Positions 8,753-15,991 of a DNA stretch of 64,000 nt are shown in pieces. A program made the position numbers and the translations under genes. The stretch covers positions 10,057-74,056 of the forward strand of contig JAZQQG010000016.1 of assembly GCA_045628945.1 (NCBI GenBank), given 5' to 3'. The DNA comes from RGIG4034 sp045628945 (GTDB taxonomy: Bacteria; Bacillota; Clostridia; Lachnospirales; Lachnospiraceae). How positions within the stretch are numbered: the stretch's first letter is position 1; each line of letters begins with the position of its first letter. Below the pieces are notes generated by a model. The model did not search any database and was not told the DNA's origin. It saw only the letters and a list, made by a program, of their open reading frames with translations.

Positions 8753-9688
8753 TTAGTTTAATTGAAATTCACTATTAGCCATTCGAATCACATCACCCTT
8801 TGAGATTTTGTTTCGAACCAAAGGCTTAATTGCAACGCCATTGACATAAGTCTTATTTGCACTATTTTCATCAACAATGTAATATGTCACGTTATCACGA
8901 ATGATGGTACAATGCTTACGACTAATTAAACTATTAAAGGATATTATTTCATCAACCAATTCTGGCTTTTTTCCAAGAACTGTCTCCGTGCGATATAAAG
9001 ATACAGAAAATCTTACGCCAGGATCCGTACATGTTAAGGTTAGTACTGCTGCTTCATCCTCTGCCACGGAATCCTGACGTGCTGCAGTCTCCGTAGGCTG
9101 TTCAATCTCAACATAATTACCGTAACCAGCATTTGTGATTTTCGTATATAGATTGCGAAGAGTAATCGCCATATTAGATAGGTCAAAATAGAAGTTATCA
9201 ATAAATTGATTCCTATTAATAGCTCCAGAATCAATAATTCTTAATAGATTCCCTCTCAATTCATTTTCAAAGGCCCCACTATTCTTATTATTGGAGGCTA
9301 AAATAGGAATATATACTAAGTGAACCTTGAGAGTATTTAAATCAACATAGATTTTATTCCAATCCATATCAAGATTATCACATAACAAAAAACCATTATC
9401 CTGAACTTCTATAATCGACGCAAAGAGATTCAGCATAATTGTCATAAATACTTCTGATCTCATATTAGATATAACCATAGATAATGGTTTGCAATCATCC
9501 GTCAAATACAAAAGTTCCGTGCTACCATTCAAGGATATTTTCATGCATCGAACAAAAATGCTGTTCTTATAATTCTGAACCACTTTATATTCAGTGTTGG
9601 CAAATGACTTCTCATCATTCAGGACATATCCAAAATTCTGTCCACATTCAACCTCCTGAATCATGCCCAGTTCCTTAAACATCTGCAT
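8753..9688 (-). CDS. DUF6382-like/FHA protein, first gene of T7SS operon
   Basis: A 311-residue protein. Residues about 1-170 match my recollection of DUF6382-type domains. A segment LCDNLDMDWNKIYVDLNTLKVHLVYIPI looks like a decayed kinase C-lobe (catalytic loop region), which recalls the pseudokinase domain of EssB/YukC. Residues about 215-311 are a clear FHA domain with LGKKPELVDEI, the phosphothreonine-binding block ISRKH and N-x-TYVNG. No membrane segment is evident, unlike EssB. The start is supported by GGGGAG 9 bases upstream of the ATG at 9688. As the first gene of the T7SS operon it may couple a phosphorylation signal to the secretion machinery. The FHA call is firm; the pseudokinase reading is a hypothesis. 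Confidence 0.8.
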   Translation of the reverse strand: MQMFKELGMIQEVECGQNFGYVLNDEKSFANTEYKVVQNYKNSIFVRCMKISLNGSTELLYLTDDCKPLSMVISNMRSEVFMTIMLNLFASIIEVQDNGFLLCDNLDMDWNKIYVDLNTLKVHLVYIPILASNNKNSGAFENELRGNLLRIIDSGAINRNQFIDNFYFDLSNMAITLRNLYTKITNAGYGNYVEIEQPTETAARQDSVAEDEAAVLTLTCTDPGVRFSVSLYRTETVLGKKPELVDEIISFNSLISRKHCTIIRDNVTYYIVDENSANKTYVNGVAIKPLVRNKISKGDVIRMANSEFQLN

Positions 9689-9876
9689 CGATAAAATCTC
9701 CCCAAAAACGATTTATTATATTAATCAAAATATCAGATACTATATGTTTTCTAATAATGTACTTATATCTATTCCCCAATACAATCCACTCTGCAAAACT
9801 GTCCTTTTTACAAGCAAAATTAGTTAAACGGACATAAGACCGCATCTGCCGAAGCGGTCTTTCTATTGGGTGGTTA

Positions 9877-9905
9877 ATTGTTTTAGTAAGGTGTATTCCT
9901 GTCAA
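9877..9905 (-). promoter_or_regulatory. candidate T7SS operon promoter
   Basis: On the minus strand TTGACA (9905-9900) is followed after 17 bases by AACAAT (9882-9877). The -35 box lies at the loop of the inverted repeat 9885-9920. The -10 box is only a 4/6 match, so a different start site is possible. Confidence 0.45.
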
Positions 9906-9920
9906 GGAATACACCTTACT
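9885..9920. promoter_or_regulatory. perfect 16-bp inverted repeat, 4-base loop
   Basis: The arms AGTAAGGTGTATTCCT and AGGAATACACCTTACT pair exactly around GTCA. There is no T-run on either strand, so it does not look like a terminator. It overlaps the candidate -35 box and could be an operator or an RNA hairpin. Confidence 0.85.
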
Positions 9921-9940
9921 GATATACTACGTAGTATATC
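9921..9940. promoter_or_regulatory. perfect 20-bp palindrome
   Basis: GATATACTACGTAGTATATC equals its own reverse complement with no spacer. It abuts the 16-bp inverted repeat and lies just upstream of the candidate -35 box, where a dimeric activator or repressor could bind. No binding protein can be named. Confidence 0.85.
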
Positions 9941-9990
9941 GCGATGAGGCGCCATGAATCATGCTCCGCCACAAGGATTTCCGGGACAGC

Positions 9991-10026
9991 AAAAAAGCAC
10001 CTATGCTTCATAAAAGCACAGGTGCC
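9991..10026 (-). terminator. Rho-independent terminator of the LytTR operon
   Basis: On the minus strand a long stem begins GGCACCT, closes with AGGTGC, and is followed by six T residues. The inner part pairs GTGCTT with AAGCAT. It lies 24 bases after the kinase stop. Confidence 0.9.
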
Positions 10027-10049
10027 TGATCATTCCTGTCTGATGTTAA

Positions 10050-11339
10050 TTAATGGACATTACTATTTTCGATGGAGATCTCCATACGGTACTTTTTCTC
10101 TTCTTTGAACCATTCGAAGGTACCATTCTGGTTCTGCGCGATACTACCCAGAATCTCACGACCATAACCTCGTCTTGTGGATTTTACCGGCATATCTGCA
10201 TAAGTATTCTCTTCAATGATATGCAGATAGTCGCCGCGAAGAGCCGCGGTCAGCTGAATCTTCTTTTCCTCTTCACACCGCTCTGTTGCCGCAATAGAAT
10301 TGCGCAGGATGTTGGAGAAGACGCTACAGGTCGTCACTGGGTCAATCTTAAGTGGTTCATAGATGGCGATATCCAGTTCCAAGGTGATACCGCGCTCTGC
10401 ACAGAGACGCTCATTCTCAGCTAAGATTGCATTGACGATTGGGTCGGCGCAATACTCGTATTCCTTCGTAAGTGCTACGTAATCGGTCAGTCGCTTCAGA
10501 ATCTCCGCCATGCGCTCCATTTCGCCCTTTTTATTCAGTTCTGCTAAGAGAATGAACTGTTCATTCAGGTCGTGACGAATCTTCGCAAGCTCATTGCGAC
10601 GGGCTTCGATATCTTCATAATGTTTCGCTTCGATATTTCTCGCATTCTCCATCTCAAGAATGTGGCGGTTCATCTCATTCATCTGTTGCTGATGTATAAG
10701 CGTAATCATCAGTGCGATATCCGCGAGGAAACCGATTGCCGCTCCGATAAAGATAACGGCGTAGCTCTCCGTACTCATGAACATTACATTTTCTTCATAG
10801 GCAATAATAAAAATAGCCTGACTGATAGGGAATGCAATGAACATCAATGCTGTCTTAATACGGACATTAACCTCCTTCATCATGAAGCGTTTCCAGACCA
10901 TAAGCACGATGAAATACACGACATTTACTACTGTTCCATCGACGATACTTACTGTGAAGATTGTGGGGTTGTCGAAAGAACTCATTTCCGCGTGTGAGAA
11001 TTTACCCTGAAACGGAAGGAATACAATCAACTCTGCGATAAAACCTACCATCTCCTGGATTACTATGAAGAGTATTTTTTTACTTAAGCTACCCTTCATC
11101 ATAACATGCAGGTAGACCACGCAAGATACGATTAACGCTACCAACACGGTATAACGGACCACTAAGATATGATTCCAAAAGAATCGGCATAGGCAGAGCG
11201 GGAGGGTCAATAGGAAGAACCACATGGCCTCAGTAAACTTACTGCGATTCTTCTTACTTTCAAAGGCCGAGACCATGATATAGTTCAAACTGAATTCTAT
11301 CATCAGCGAAACGATTAAATAGATTATTCTTAATATCAT
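10050..11339 (-). CDS. AgrC-type sensor histidine kinase (GHKL)
   Basis: A 429-residue membrane kinase. Residues 1-220 contain about six hydrophobic segments with no large external loop. A coiled linker then leads to LAKIRHDLNEQ with the phospho-acceptor H256. The C-terminal ATPase lobe is of the GHKL type, with an N-box around SNILRNSIAATE and a G-box RRGYGREILGSIA. This matches AgrC/FsrC-like peptide- or membrane-stress sensors. Its ATG overlaps the regulator stop as ATGA, so the pair is translationally coupled. No AgrB/AgrD-like peptide gene is visible next to it, so the ligand is unknown. The T7SS operon lies just beyond the terminator and is a possible target. Confidence 0.9.
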   Translation of the reverse strand: MILRIIYLIVSLMIEFSLNYIMVSAFESKKNRSKFTEAMWFFLLTLPLCLCRFFWNHILVVRYTVLVALIVSCVVYLHVMMKGSLSKKILFIVIQEMVGFIAELIVFLPFQGKFSHAEMSSFDNPTIFTVSIVDGTVVNVVYFIVLMVWKRFMMKEVNVRIKTALMFIAFPISQAIFIIAYEENVMFMSTESYAVIFIGAAIGFLADIALMITLIHQQQMNEMNRHILEMENARNIEAKHYEDIEARRNELAKIRHDLNEQFILLAELNKKGEMERMAEILKRLTDYVALTKEYEYCADPIVNAILAENERLCAERGITLELDIAIYEPLKIDPVTTCSVFSNILRNSIAATERCEEEKKIQLTAALRGDYLHIIEENTYADMPVKSTRRGYGREILGSIAQNQNGTFEWFKEEKKYRMEISIENSNVH

Positions 11340-12049
11340 AATAACTGGCTCCTCACATATCTTAAGTATTGATCACGACAATCGCGACTCTGCTTCTTAC
11401 TGACTGGTAATTGGATGGCTCCATGTAGCTGCACGGACTGGCTGTCCAGTTTCTCGACATAATCCATGTTGATAACGAAGCTCTTGTGAATTCGAAGGAA
11501 ATAGTCCGGTAAGCGCCGCATAATGGAATCTAACTTCTCATAGATGGTATAGACCTCATTCTCTGTATGGAAAAGAACCTGATGGGCACTACTCTCAATG
11601 TAGACGACTCGACTCAACTCAATGGTCTGCGTAAGACCCTTGCACTGTAGAGATATTCTTTTCCCTTGATTCAAGGCAATGATGCGGGACGCTTTCTGCA
11701 ACAATAACATGAGATTCTCTTCGCGAACCGGTTTCACAAGATATCCACACAGGTTCACATCTTTTAAGAATATACTCTGAGAGAAGCGGTCGTTGTATGC
11801 CGTCACGTAGATAATCTGTGTATCCGGACACTGTTTGCACAACTTTGCTGCATAATCGATCCCATTCAATCGTTCATTCCACTCGATATCCATAAAGACA
11901 ATATCATAGGAATCCCCCTTGGAAACCGCCGCCCAGAAGGATTCTAACGAATCATAAGAATTACATTCCGATATCTGCTTTTGGGGCTCAAGAAGCTTAT
12001 ATAATTGTTCAATGAATACAGGTTCGTCATCACAGATTGCTACTCGCAT
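11336..12049 (-). CDS. LytTR-family response regulator (AgrA-like)
   Basis: A 237-residue regulator. The receiver domain (1-120) has the acidic pair CDDE at 6-9, phospho-acceptor D54 in VFMDIEW, T102-type VTAY and K126-type LVKPV. The LytTR DNA-binding domain (about 140-235) has VVYIESSAHQV, IYEKLDSI and FLRIHKSFVINMDYV. LytTR proteins bind direct repeats of a short motif and often control peptide signalling, bacteriocins or secretion. It is the first gene of a two-gene operon, preceded by AGGGAGAAG and its own promoter at 12091-12119. Confidence 0.93.
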   Translation of the reverse strand: MRVAICDDEPVFIEQLYKLLEPQKQISECNSYDSLESFWAAVSKGDSYDIVFMDIEWNERLNGIDYAAKLCKQCPDTQIIYVTAYNDRFSQSIFLKDVNLCGYLVKPVREENLMLLLQKASRIIALNQGKRISLQCKGLTQTIELSRVVYIESSAHQVLFHTENEVYTIYEKLDSIMRRLPDYFLRIHKSFVINMDYVEKLDSQSVQLHGAIQLPVSKKQSRDCRDQYLRYVRSQLL

Positions 12050-12090
12050 ATCTTCTCCCTTCTAATGTTTCAGAGGATTAATCTCAATTT

Positions 12091-12119
12091 ATACTAATGA
12101 ACTCCCGCCAACTTGTCAA
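12091..12119 (-). promoter_or_regulatory. promoter of the LytTR operon
   Basis: TTGACA (12119-12114) and TAGTAT (12096-12091) are separated by exactly 17 bases on the minus strand. The -35 box starts right after the T-run of the upstream operon's terminator. Confidence 0.75.
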
Positions 12120-12120
12120 G

Positions 12121-12153
12121 AAAAAGGCAGCCGCGAAACTTCGCGACTGCCTT
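12121..12153 (-). terminator. terminator of the decarboxylase operon
   Basis: Minus-strand stem AGGCAG-T-CGCGAA pairs with TTCGCG-G-CTGCCT and is followed by TTTTTC. It lies 40 bases after the oadA-like stop. Confidence 0.9.
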
Positions 12154-12192
12154 AATGGATACACTATAAATTCGGCTGGTTTTCGAACCAAA

Positions 12193-13629
12193 TTATACAG
12201 GATATGCGCCGTTCTTCTTGTCAGCTTCGGTAAGGTCAACCTTCTCCTGCTGTGCCTGACGGTACTTGAAGTAATCGGTAGCAACCTGAGGGAACAGAGC
12301 GAAAGATAATACGTCCTCCTCCTGCTGCTTCCATTCCTTCATCTCTGCTTCGATCGTAGCAAGCTCGGGCTCGGTATGACCGGTAGCTTCTGCGGAACGA
12401 GCGGTAGAACGCTTCTCGCCGGGAATAACCTTGTCGATTACTTCCTGGTTCATGGGCTTAACGGTCTGGCCGTAGTTACCACGAAGCAGATCCTTAAACT
12501 CGCCGGTAGCCATCTTGTATCTCTCACCCATTAATACGTTGAAAATTGCCTGAGTACCAACAATCTGGGAAGAAGGCGTAACAAGAGGGGGCTCACCACA
12601 GTCCTTACGAACGCGAGGAATCTCCTCAAGCACTTCGTTGAACTTGTCTTCTGCGTGCTGCTCTTTTAACTGGGATACCATGTTGGAGAGCATACCGCCG
12701 GGTACCTGATACAGAAGGGTCTTAATGTTAACGCCAAGAACCTTGGTGTTAAGGAGGCCGCTCTTCAGGCACTCATCTCTGTAAGGAGCAAAGTAGTTAG
12801 CAATCTCTGCCAGTAAGTTCTGGTCAAATCCGGTATCGTAAGGAGTACCACGGAAGGTCTCAACCATAACTTCGGTTGCCGGCTGGGAGGTTCCCAGTGC
12901 AAAAGGAGACATTGCACAGTCAATTACATCTACGCCTGCCTCTACAGCCTTTAAATAGGTCATGGAAGCAACACCGGAGGTGTAATGAGTATGTAACTGA
13001 ATCGGAAGCTTGGTGCTCTCCTTAAGGGTCTTAACAAGCTCTGCAGCCTTATAAGGAACTAACAGACCTGCCATATCCTTAATACAGATGGAATCAGCAC
13101 CCATCTCCTCGATCTTCTTAGCCATATCAGCCCAGTAATCGAGGGTGTAAGCATCGCCAAGGGTGTAGGACAGAGCAAGCTGAGCCTCACCACGGCCTTC
13201 CTGCTTCTTAATCTTGTTGGTAGCATCTACTGCTGGCTGAAGGTTACGAATATCGTTTAAGCAGTCGAAAATACGAATGATATCAATACCATTTGCAATC
13301 GACTTCTCAACGAATGCGTATACAACGTCATCTGCGTAAGGACGATATCCTAAGATATTCTGTCCACGGAATAACATCTGTAACTTAGTGTTCTTCGCAA
13401 TATCACGAATCTTACGAAGTCTCTCCCAGGGATCTTCCTTCAGGAAACGAAGGGATGCATCGAAGGTTGCACCTCCCCAACACTCCAGAGAGTGGTAACC
13501 TACCTGATCCAGCTTATCCAGAATAGGAAGCATGATCTCGGTGGGCATTCTGGTTGCGATCAGAGACTGATGCGCATCACGTAATACGGTTTCGGTAATA
13601 CCAATTGGTTTTTTAACAATATCAGCCAT
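12193..13629 (-). CDS. oadA: oxaloacetate decarboxylase alpha / 5S-type carboxyltransferase
   Basis: A 478-residue TIM-barrel carboxyltransferase that moves carboxyl groups between oxaloacetate/pyruvate and biotin. Visible hallmarks are the metal-binding RDAHQS (D18), a carbamylated-lysine motif CIKDMAGLL (K184) and HTHYTSG (H213, H215). The conserved C-terminal part runs through residue 440 or so, but the usual fused biotinyl domain is absent; the carrier is encoded separately at 14831-15199. The same form is seen in the 5S subunit of propionibacterial transcarboxylase. It is the last gene of a five-gene operon with OadB, the carrier, an OadG-like protein and a 12S-like carboxyltransferase, so the substrate could be oxaloacetate, or pyruvate in a transcarboxylation. 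Confidence 0.92.
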   Translation of the reverse strand: MADIVKKPIGITETVLRDAHQSLIATRMPTEIMLPILDKLDQVGYHSLECWGGATFDASLRFLKEDPWERLRKIRDIAKNTKLQMLFRGQNILGYRPYADDVVYAFVEKSIANGIDIIRIFDCLNDIRNLQPAVDATNKIKKQEGRGEAQLALSYTLGDAYTLDYWADMAKKIEEMGADSICIKDMAGLLVPYKAAELVKTLKESTKLPIQLHTHYTSGVASMTYLKAVEAGVDVIDCAMSPFALGTSQPATEVMVETFRGTPYDTGFDQNLLAEIANYFAPYRDECLKSGLLNTKVLGVNIKTLLYQVPGGMLSNMVSQLKEQHAEDKFNEVLEEIPRVRKDCGEPPLVTPSSQIVGTQAIFNVLMGERYKMATGEFKDLLRGNYGQTVKPMNQEVIDKVIPGEKRSTARSAEATGHTEPELATIEAEMKEWKQQEEDVLSFALFPQVATDYFKYRQAQQEKVDLTEADKKNGAYPV

Positions 13630-13644
13630 TTCTATCCTCCCTAA

Positions 13645-14790
13645 TTAAATACCGAAGATTGCCATGAAGGTACCTGCAGCAACTGCAGTACCAACTACAC
13701 CGGCTACGTTCGGTCCCATAGCATGCATTAATAAGAAGTTGGTGGGATCAGCTTCCGCACCGACCTTCTGAGATACTCTGGCGGCCATAGGAACGGCGGA
13801 AACGCCGGCAGAACCGATCAGAGGATTTACCTTACCATGGGTCAAGATACACATAATCTTACCGAAGATAACACCGGCCGCGGTACCGAATGCAAAGGCT
13901 ACAAGACCTAATGCAACGATCTTAAGAGTGGTAACATTTAAGAATGCTTCGGCACTGGTGGTAGCACCTACGGAAGTACCCAGTAAGATAACTACGATAT
14001 ACATTAACGCATTGGAAGCAGTCTCGGTTAACTGTCTTACGACACCGGACTCCTTGAAGAGGTTACCTAACATTAACATACCGATCAGAGGAGCGGTGGT
14101 AGGTAAGATCAAGCATACGATAATGGTAACGATGATAGGGAAGAGAATCTTCTCAAGCTTGGTAACAGTACGAAGCTGCTGCATCTTGATTGCTCTCTCC
14201 TTCTTCGTGGTAAGAGCCTTCATAATAGGCGGCTGGATAATCGGAACGAGGGACATATAGGAATATGCCGCAACGGCGATCGGTCCAAGGAGTGCGGTCT
14301 GACCCAGCTTACCTGCAAGGAAGATGGAGGTAGGACCGTCGGCACCACCGATAATGGATACAGCTGCTGCAGCCTTATCGTTGAAGCCAAGTGCGATTGC
14401 ACCAAAGTAAGCAGCGAAAATACCGAACTGAGCTGCTGCACCGAGCAAGAAGCTCTTGGGGTTTGCAATGAGGGGACCGAAATCGGTCATCGCACCTACA
14501 CCCATGAAAATCAAGGACGGCAAGATCGACCACTCATCCATGAGGTAGAAATAGTACAGTAAGCCACCTGCGGATCCGTCATCACCGATAGGTTTGATAA
14601 TGTCGGGATAAATGTTTACCAGTAACATACCAAAAGCAATGGGTAATAACAGAAGGGGCTCATATTCTTTTTTGATCGCTAAGTATAAGAAGATACATGC
14701 TACCAGAATCATTACAACATTGCCCCACGTCATCGTGAAGAATGCAGTCTGGTGAATCAGATTACTTAACGTCTCTGCAATATAAGACAT
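13645..14790 (-). CDS. oadB: Na+-translocating decarboxylase beta subunit
   Basis: A 381-residue polytopic membrane protein with about nine to eleven hydrophobic segments. The signature GGADGPTSIFLAGKL near residue 150 and the C-terminal GSAGVSAVPMAARV and HAMGPNVAGVVG blocks are diagnostic for the OadB/MmdB/GcdB family. It decarboxylates carboxybiotin and exports Na+, conserving energy as a sodium gradient. Family members are 370-435 residues, so this is full length. The gene sits 15 bases upstream of the oadA-like gene and 40 downstream of the biotin carrier, consistent with a single pump complex. Confidence 0.96.
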   Translation of the reverse strand: MSYIAETLSNLIHQTAFFTMTWGNVVMILVACIFLYLAIKKEYEPLLLLPIAFGMLLVNIYPDIIKPIGDDGSAGGLLYYFYLMDEWSILPSLIFMGVGAMTDFGPLIANPKSFLLGAAAQFGIFAAYFGAIALGFNDKAAAAVSIIGGADGPTSIFLAGKLGQTALLGPIAVAAYSYMSLVPIIQPPIMKALTTKKERAIKMQQLRTVTKLEKILFPIIVTIIVCLILPTTAPLIGMLMLGNLFKESGVVRQLTETASNALMYIVVILLGTSVGATTSAEAFLNVTTLKIVALGLVAFAFGTAAGVIFGKIMCILTHGKVNPLIGSAGVSAVPMAARVSQKVGAEADPTNFLLMHAMGPNVAGVVGTAVAAGTFMAIFGI

Positions 14791-14830
14791 TCTTTTGACC
14801 TCCTATTGTAATCGAAGCAAGCTACCTCGA

Positions 14831-15199
14831 TTAGTTTAAAGTAGCTAATACAGCACCGGACTCAACTGCATCACCGACATTTACATCGATGCTTGCTACG
14901 GTACCGTCTTCGGGAGCAACAACAGGGATCTCCATCTTCATAGCCACAAGGATAACAATGGTGTCACCCTTCTTAACAGCCTGGCCAACCTTAGCTTCTA
15001 CCTTGAATACCTTACCTGCGGCACCACCGGTAACCTTCTTGGAACCGGCACCTGCGCTTGCCTTAGGAGCGGCAGCGGGAGCAGCCTTAGGAGCAGCCTT
15101 GGGAGCAGCAACGGGAGCAGCGCTAACTGCACCTGCAGCACCCTCTTCTACAGTTACATCATATACATTTCCGTTTACGGTAATGGTATAGTTCTTCAT
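14831..15199 (-). CDS. biotin carboxyl carrier protein of the Na+ pump (MmdC/1.3S-like)
   Basis: A 122-residue protein starting MKNYTITVNGNVYDV. A longer reading frame exists, but the ATG at 15199 lies 8 bases after GGAGG, while the ATG two codons earlier is only 2 bases away. After a short N-terminal beta segment comes a flexible Ala/Pro/Lys linker (about 28-55). The biotinyl domain follows, with VAMKMEIPV; the Lys between the two Mets is the biotinylation site. Ala/Pro hinges like this are typical of OAD, methylmalonyl-CoA decarboxylase and transcarboxylase carriers. It would shuttle CO2 between the two cytosolic carboxyltransferases and OadB. Confidence 0.95.
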   Translation of the reverse strand: MKNYTITVNGNVYDVTVEEGAAGAVSAAPVAAPKAAPKAAPAAAPKASAGAGSKKVTGGAAGKVFKVEAKVGQAVKKGDTIVILVAMKMEIPVVAPEDGTVASIDVNVGDAVESGAVLATLN

Positions 15200-15215
15200 T
15201 TTCATTTCCTCCTGA

Positions 15216-15968
15216 TTAAGCACGTTTTCTCTTGTTGATGGAACGAACGACGAAACCGTCTGCACTCGTTCCCTCGTAAGCTGCGATCGCTGCTGCAATA
15301 ACTGCAACCAGTTCAAGATCGTCTACAAGGTTCTCTTCATTTTCGATAATCTGCGCGATGGTGTTATCCACGCTGTCCTTCTTCTCTGCCTTCTTATCCT
15401 TTTTCTGGGTAAGCTTGGGAAGGAAGCTGAACAGACTGATTACGAAAATAATAATAATTAATACACAGAATACGGATCCCATACCCAATAAGGTATTCAT
15501 ACCGGCCTTACCCATCTTCTCACCGAAGGTGTAGGAAGGATTCACTGCGAAGCTCTTCACCTTAAGGCTGTTCGGCTTCACAACGGTAAAGATTACCTCA
15601 ACTTCTGCATCATGCTTCACGCCGTTCACGTGAATCTTAGCAATGATCTCATCAGCATCCAGATTGATATTGTAGGTGAAATTCTCACCATCGATGGAGC
15701 CCATCTCTTTCATGGCTTTCGCATAGTTCTCGGTAGCGGCCTTCTGAACGTAGTAATCAAAATAATAATTCTCGCTCAGTGCCTCAGCATCCCAATTGAC
15801 TCCGGACTTGCCGGTATTGTTCAGCTCCGTAACATTGTGTAAGACTTCAAGAGAATAGTTCTGAATGGTCTCTTCCGTGAAGGGACATTCTTCTTTTGCG
15901 GCACCGCAACCTACAAGCATCAGGATGGAAGCAATCATGCAAAAAAGAATTGCAAGTTTTTTCTTCAT
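15216..15968 (-). CDS. OadG-like subunit with N-terminal lipoprotein domain
   Basis: A 250-residue protein. A lipoprotein signal (MKKKLAILFCMIASILMLVGC, C21) precedes an extracytoplasmic domain of about 120 residues. A membrane helix SVFCVLIIIIFVISLFSFLP follows near 165-185, then a charged linker and a C-terminal block ELVAVIAAAIAAYEG with VVRSI, which is the usual tail of clostridial OadG proteins. OadG is a small anchor and assembly subunit of Na+ decarboxylases; the added lipoprotein-type domain is larger than the enterobacterial form (about 80 residues). The membrane helix and tail fit the gamma role; the outer domain has no obvious function. Confidence 0.8.
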   Translation of the reverse strand: MKKKLAILFCMIASILMLVGCGAAKEECPFTEETIQNYSLEVLHNVTELNNTGKSGVNWDAEALSENYYFDYYVQKAATENYAKAMKEMGSIDGENFTYNINLDADEIIAKIHVNGVKHDAEVEVIFTVVKPNSLKVKSFAVNPSYTFGEKMGKAGMNTLLGMGSVFCVLIIIIFVISLFSFLPKLTQKKDKKAEKKDSVDNTIAQIIENEENLVDDLELVAVIAAAIAAYEGTSADGFVVRSINKRKRA

Positions 15969-15991
15969 TTTGGTTACATCCTTTCTTAGAC

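Larger units (their letters stand above)
9689..10049. other. 361-base intergenic control region
   Basis: No gene is supported here. From left to right it holds the ribosome-binding site and AT-rich leader of the FHA gene; a hairpin at 9836-9859 (AGACCGC paired with GCGGTCT); a candidate T7SS promoter at 9877-9905; two adjacent inverted repeats at 9885-9940; about 50 unassigned bases; and the terminator of the LytTR operon at 9991-10026. Confidence 0.6.

Noticed and set aside
9836..9859. hairpin AGACCGC/GCGGTCT in the T7SS leader as a terminator
   Set aside because: Neither strand shows a proper T-run after the stem. Kept only as part of the control region.
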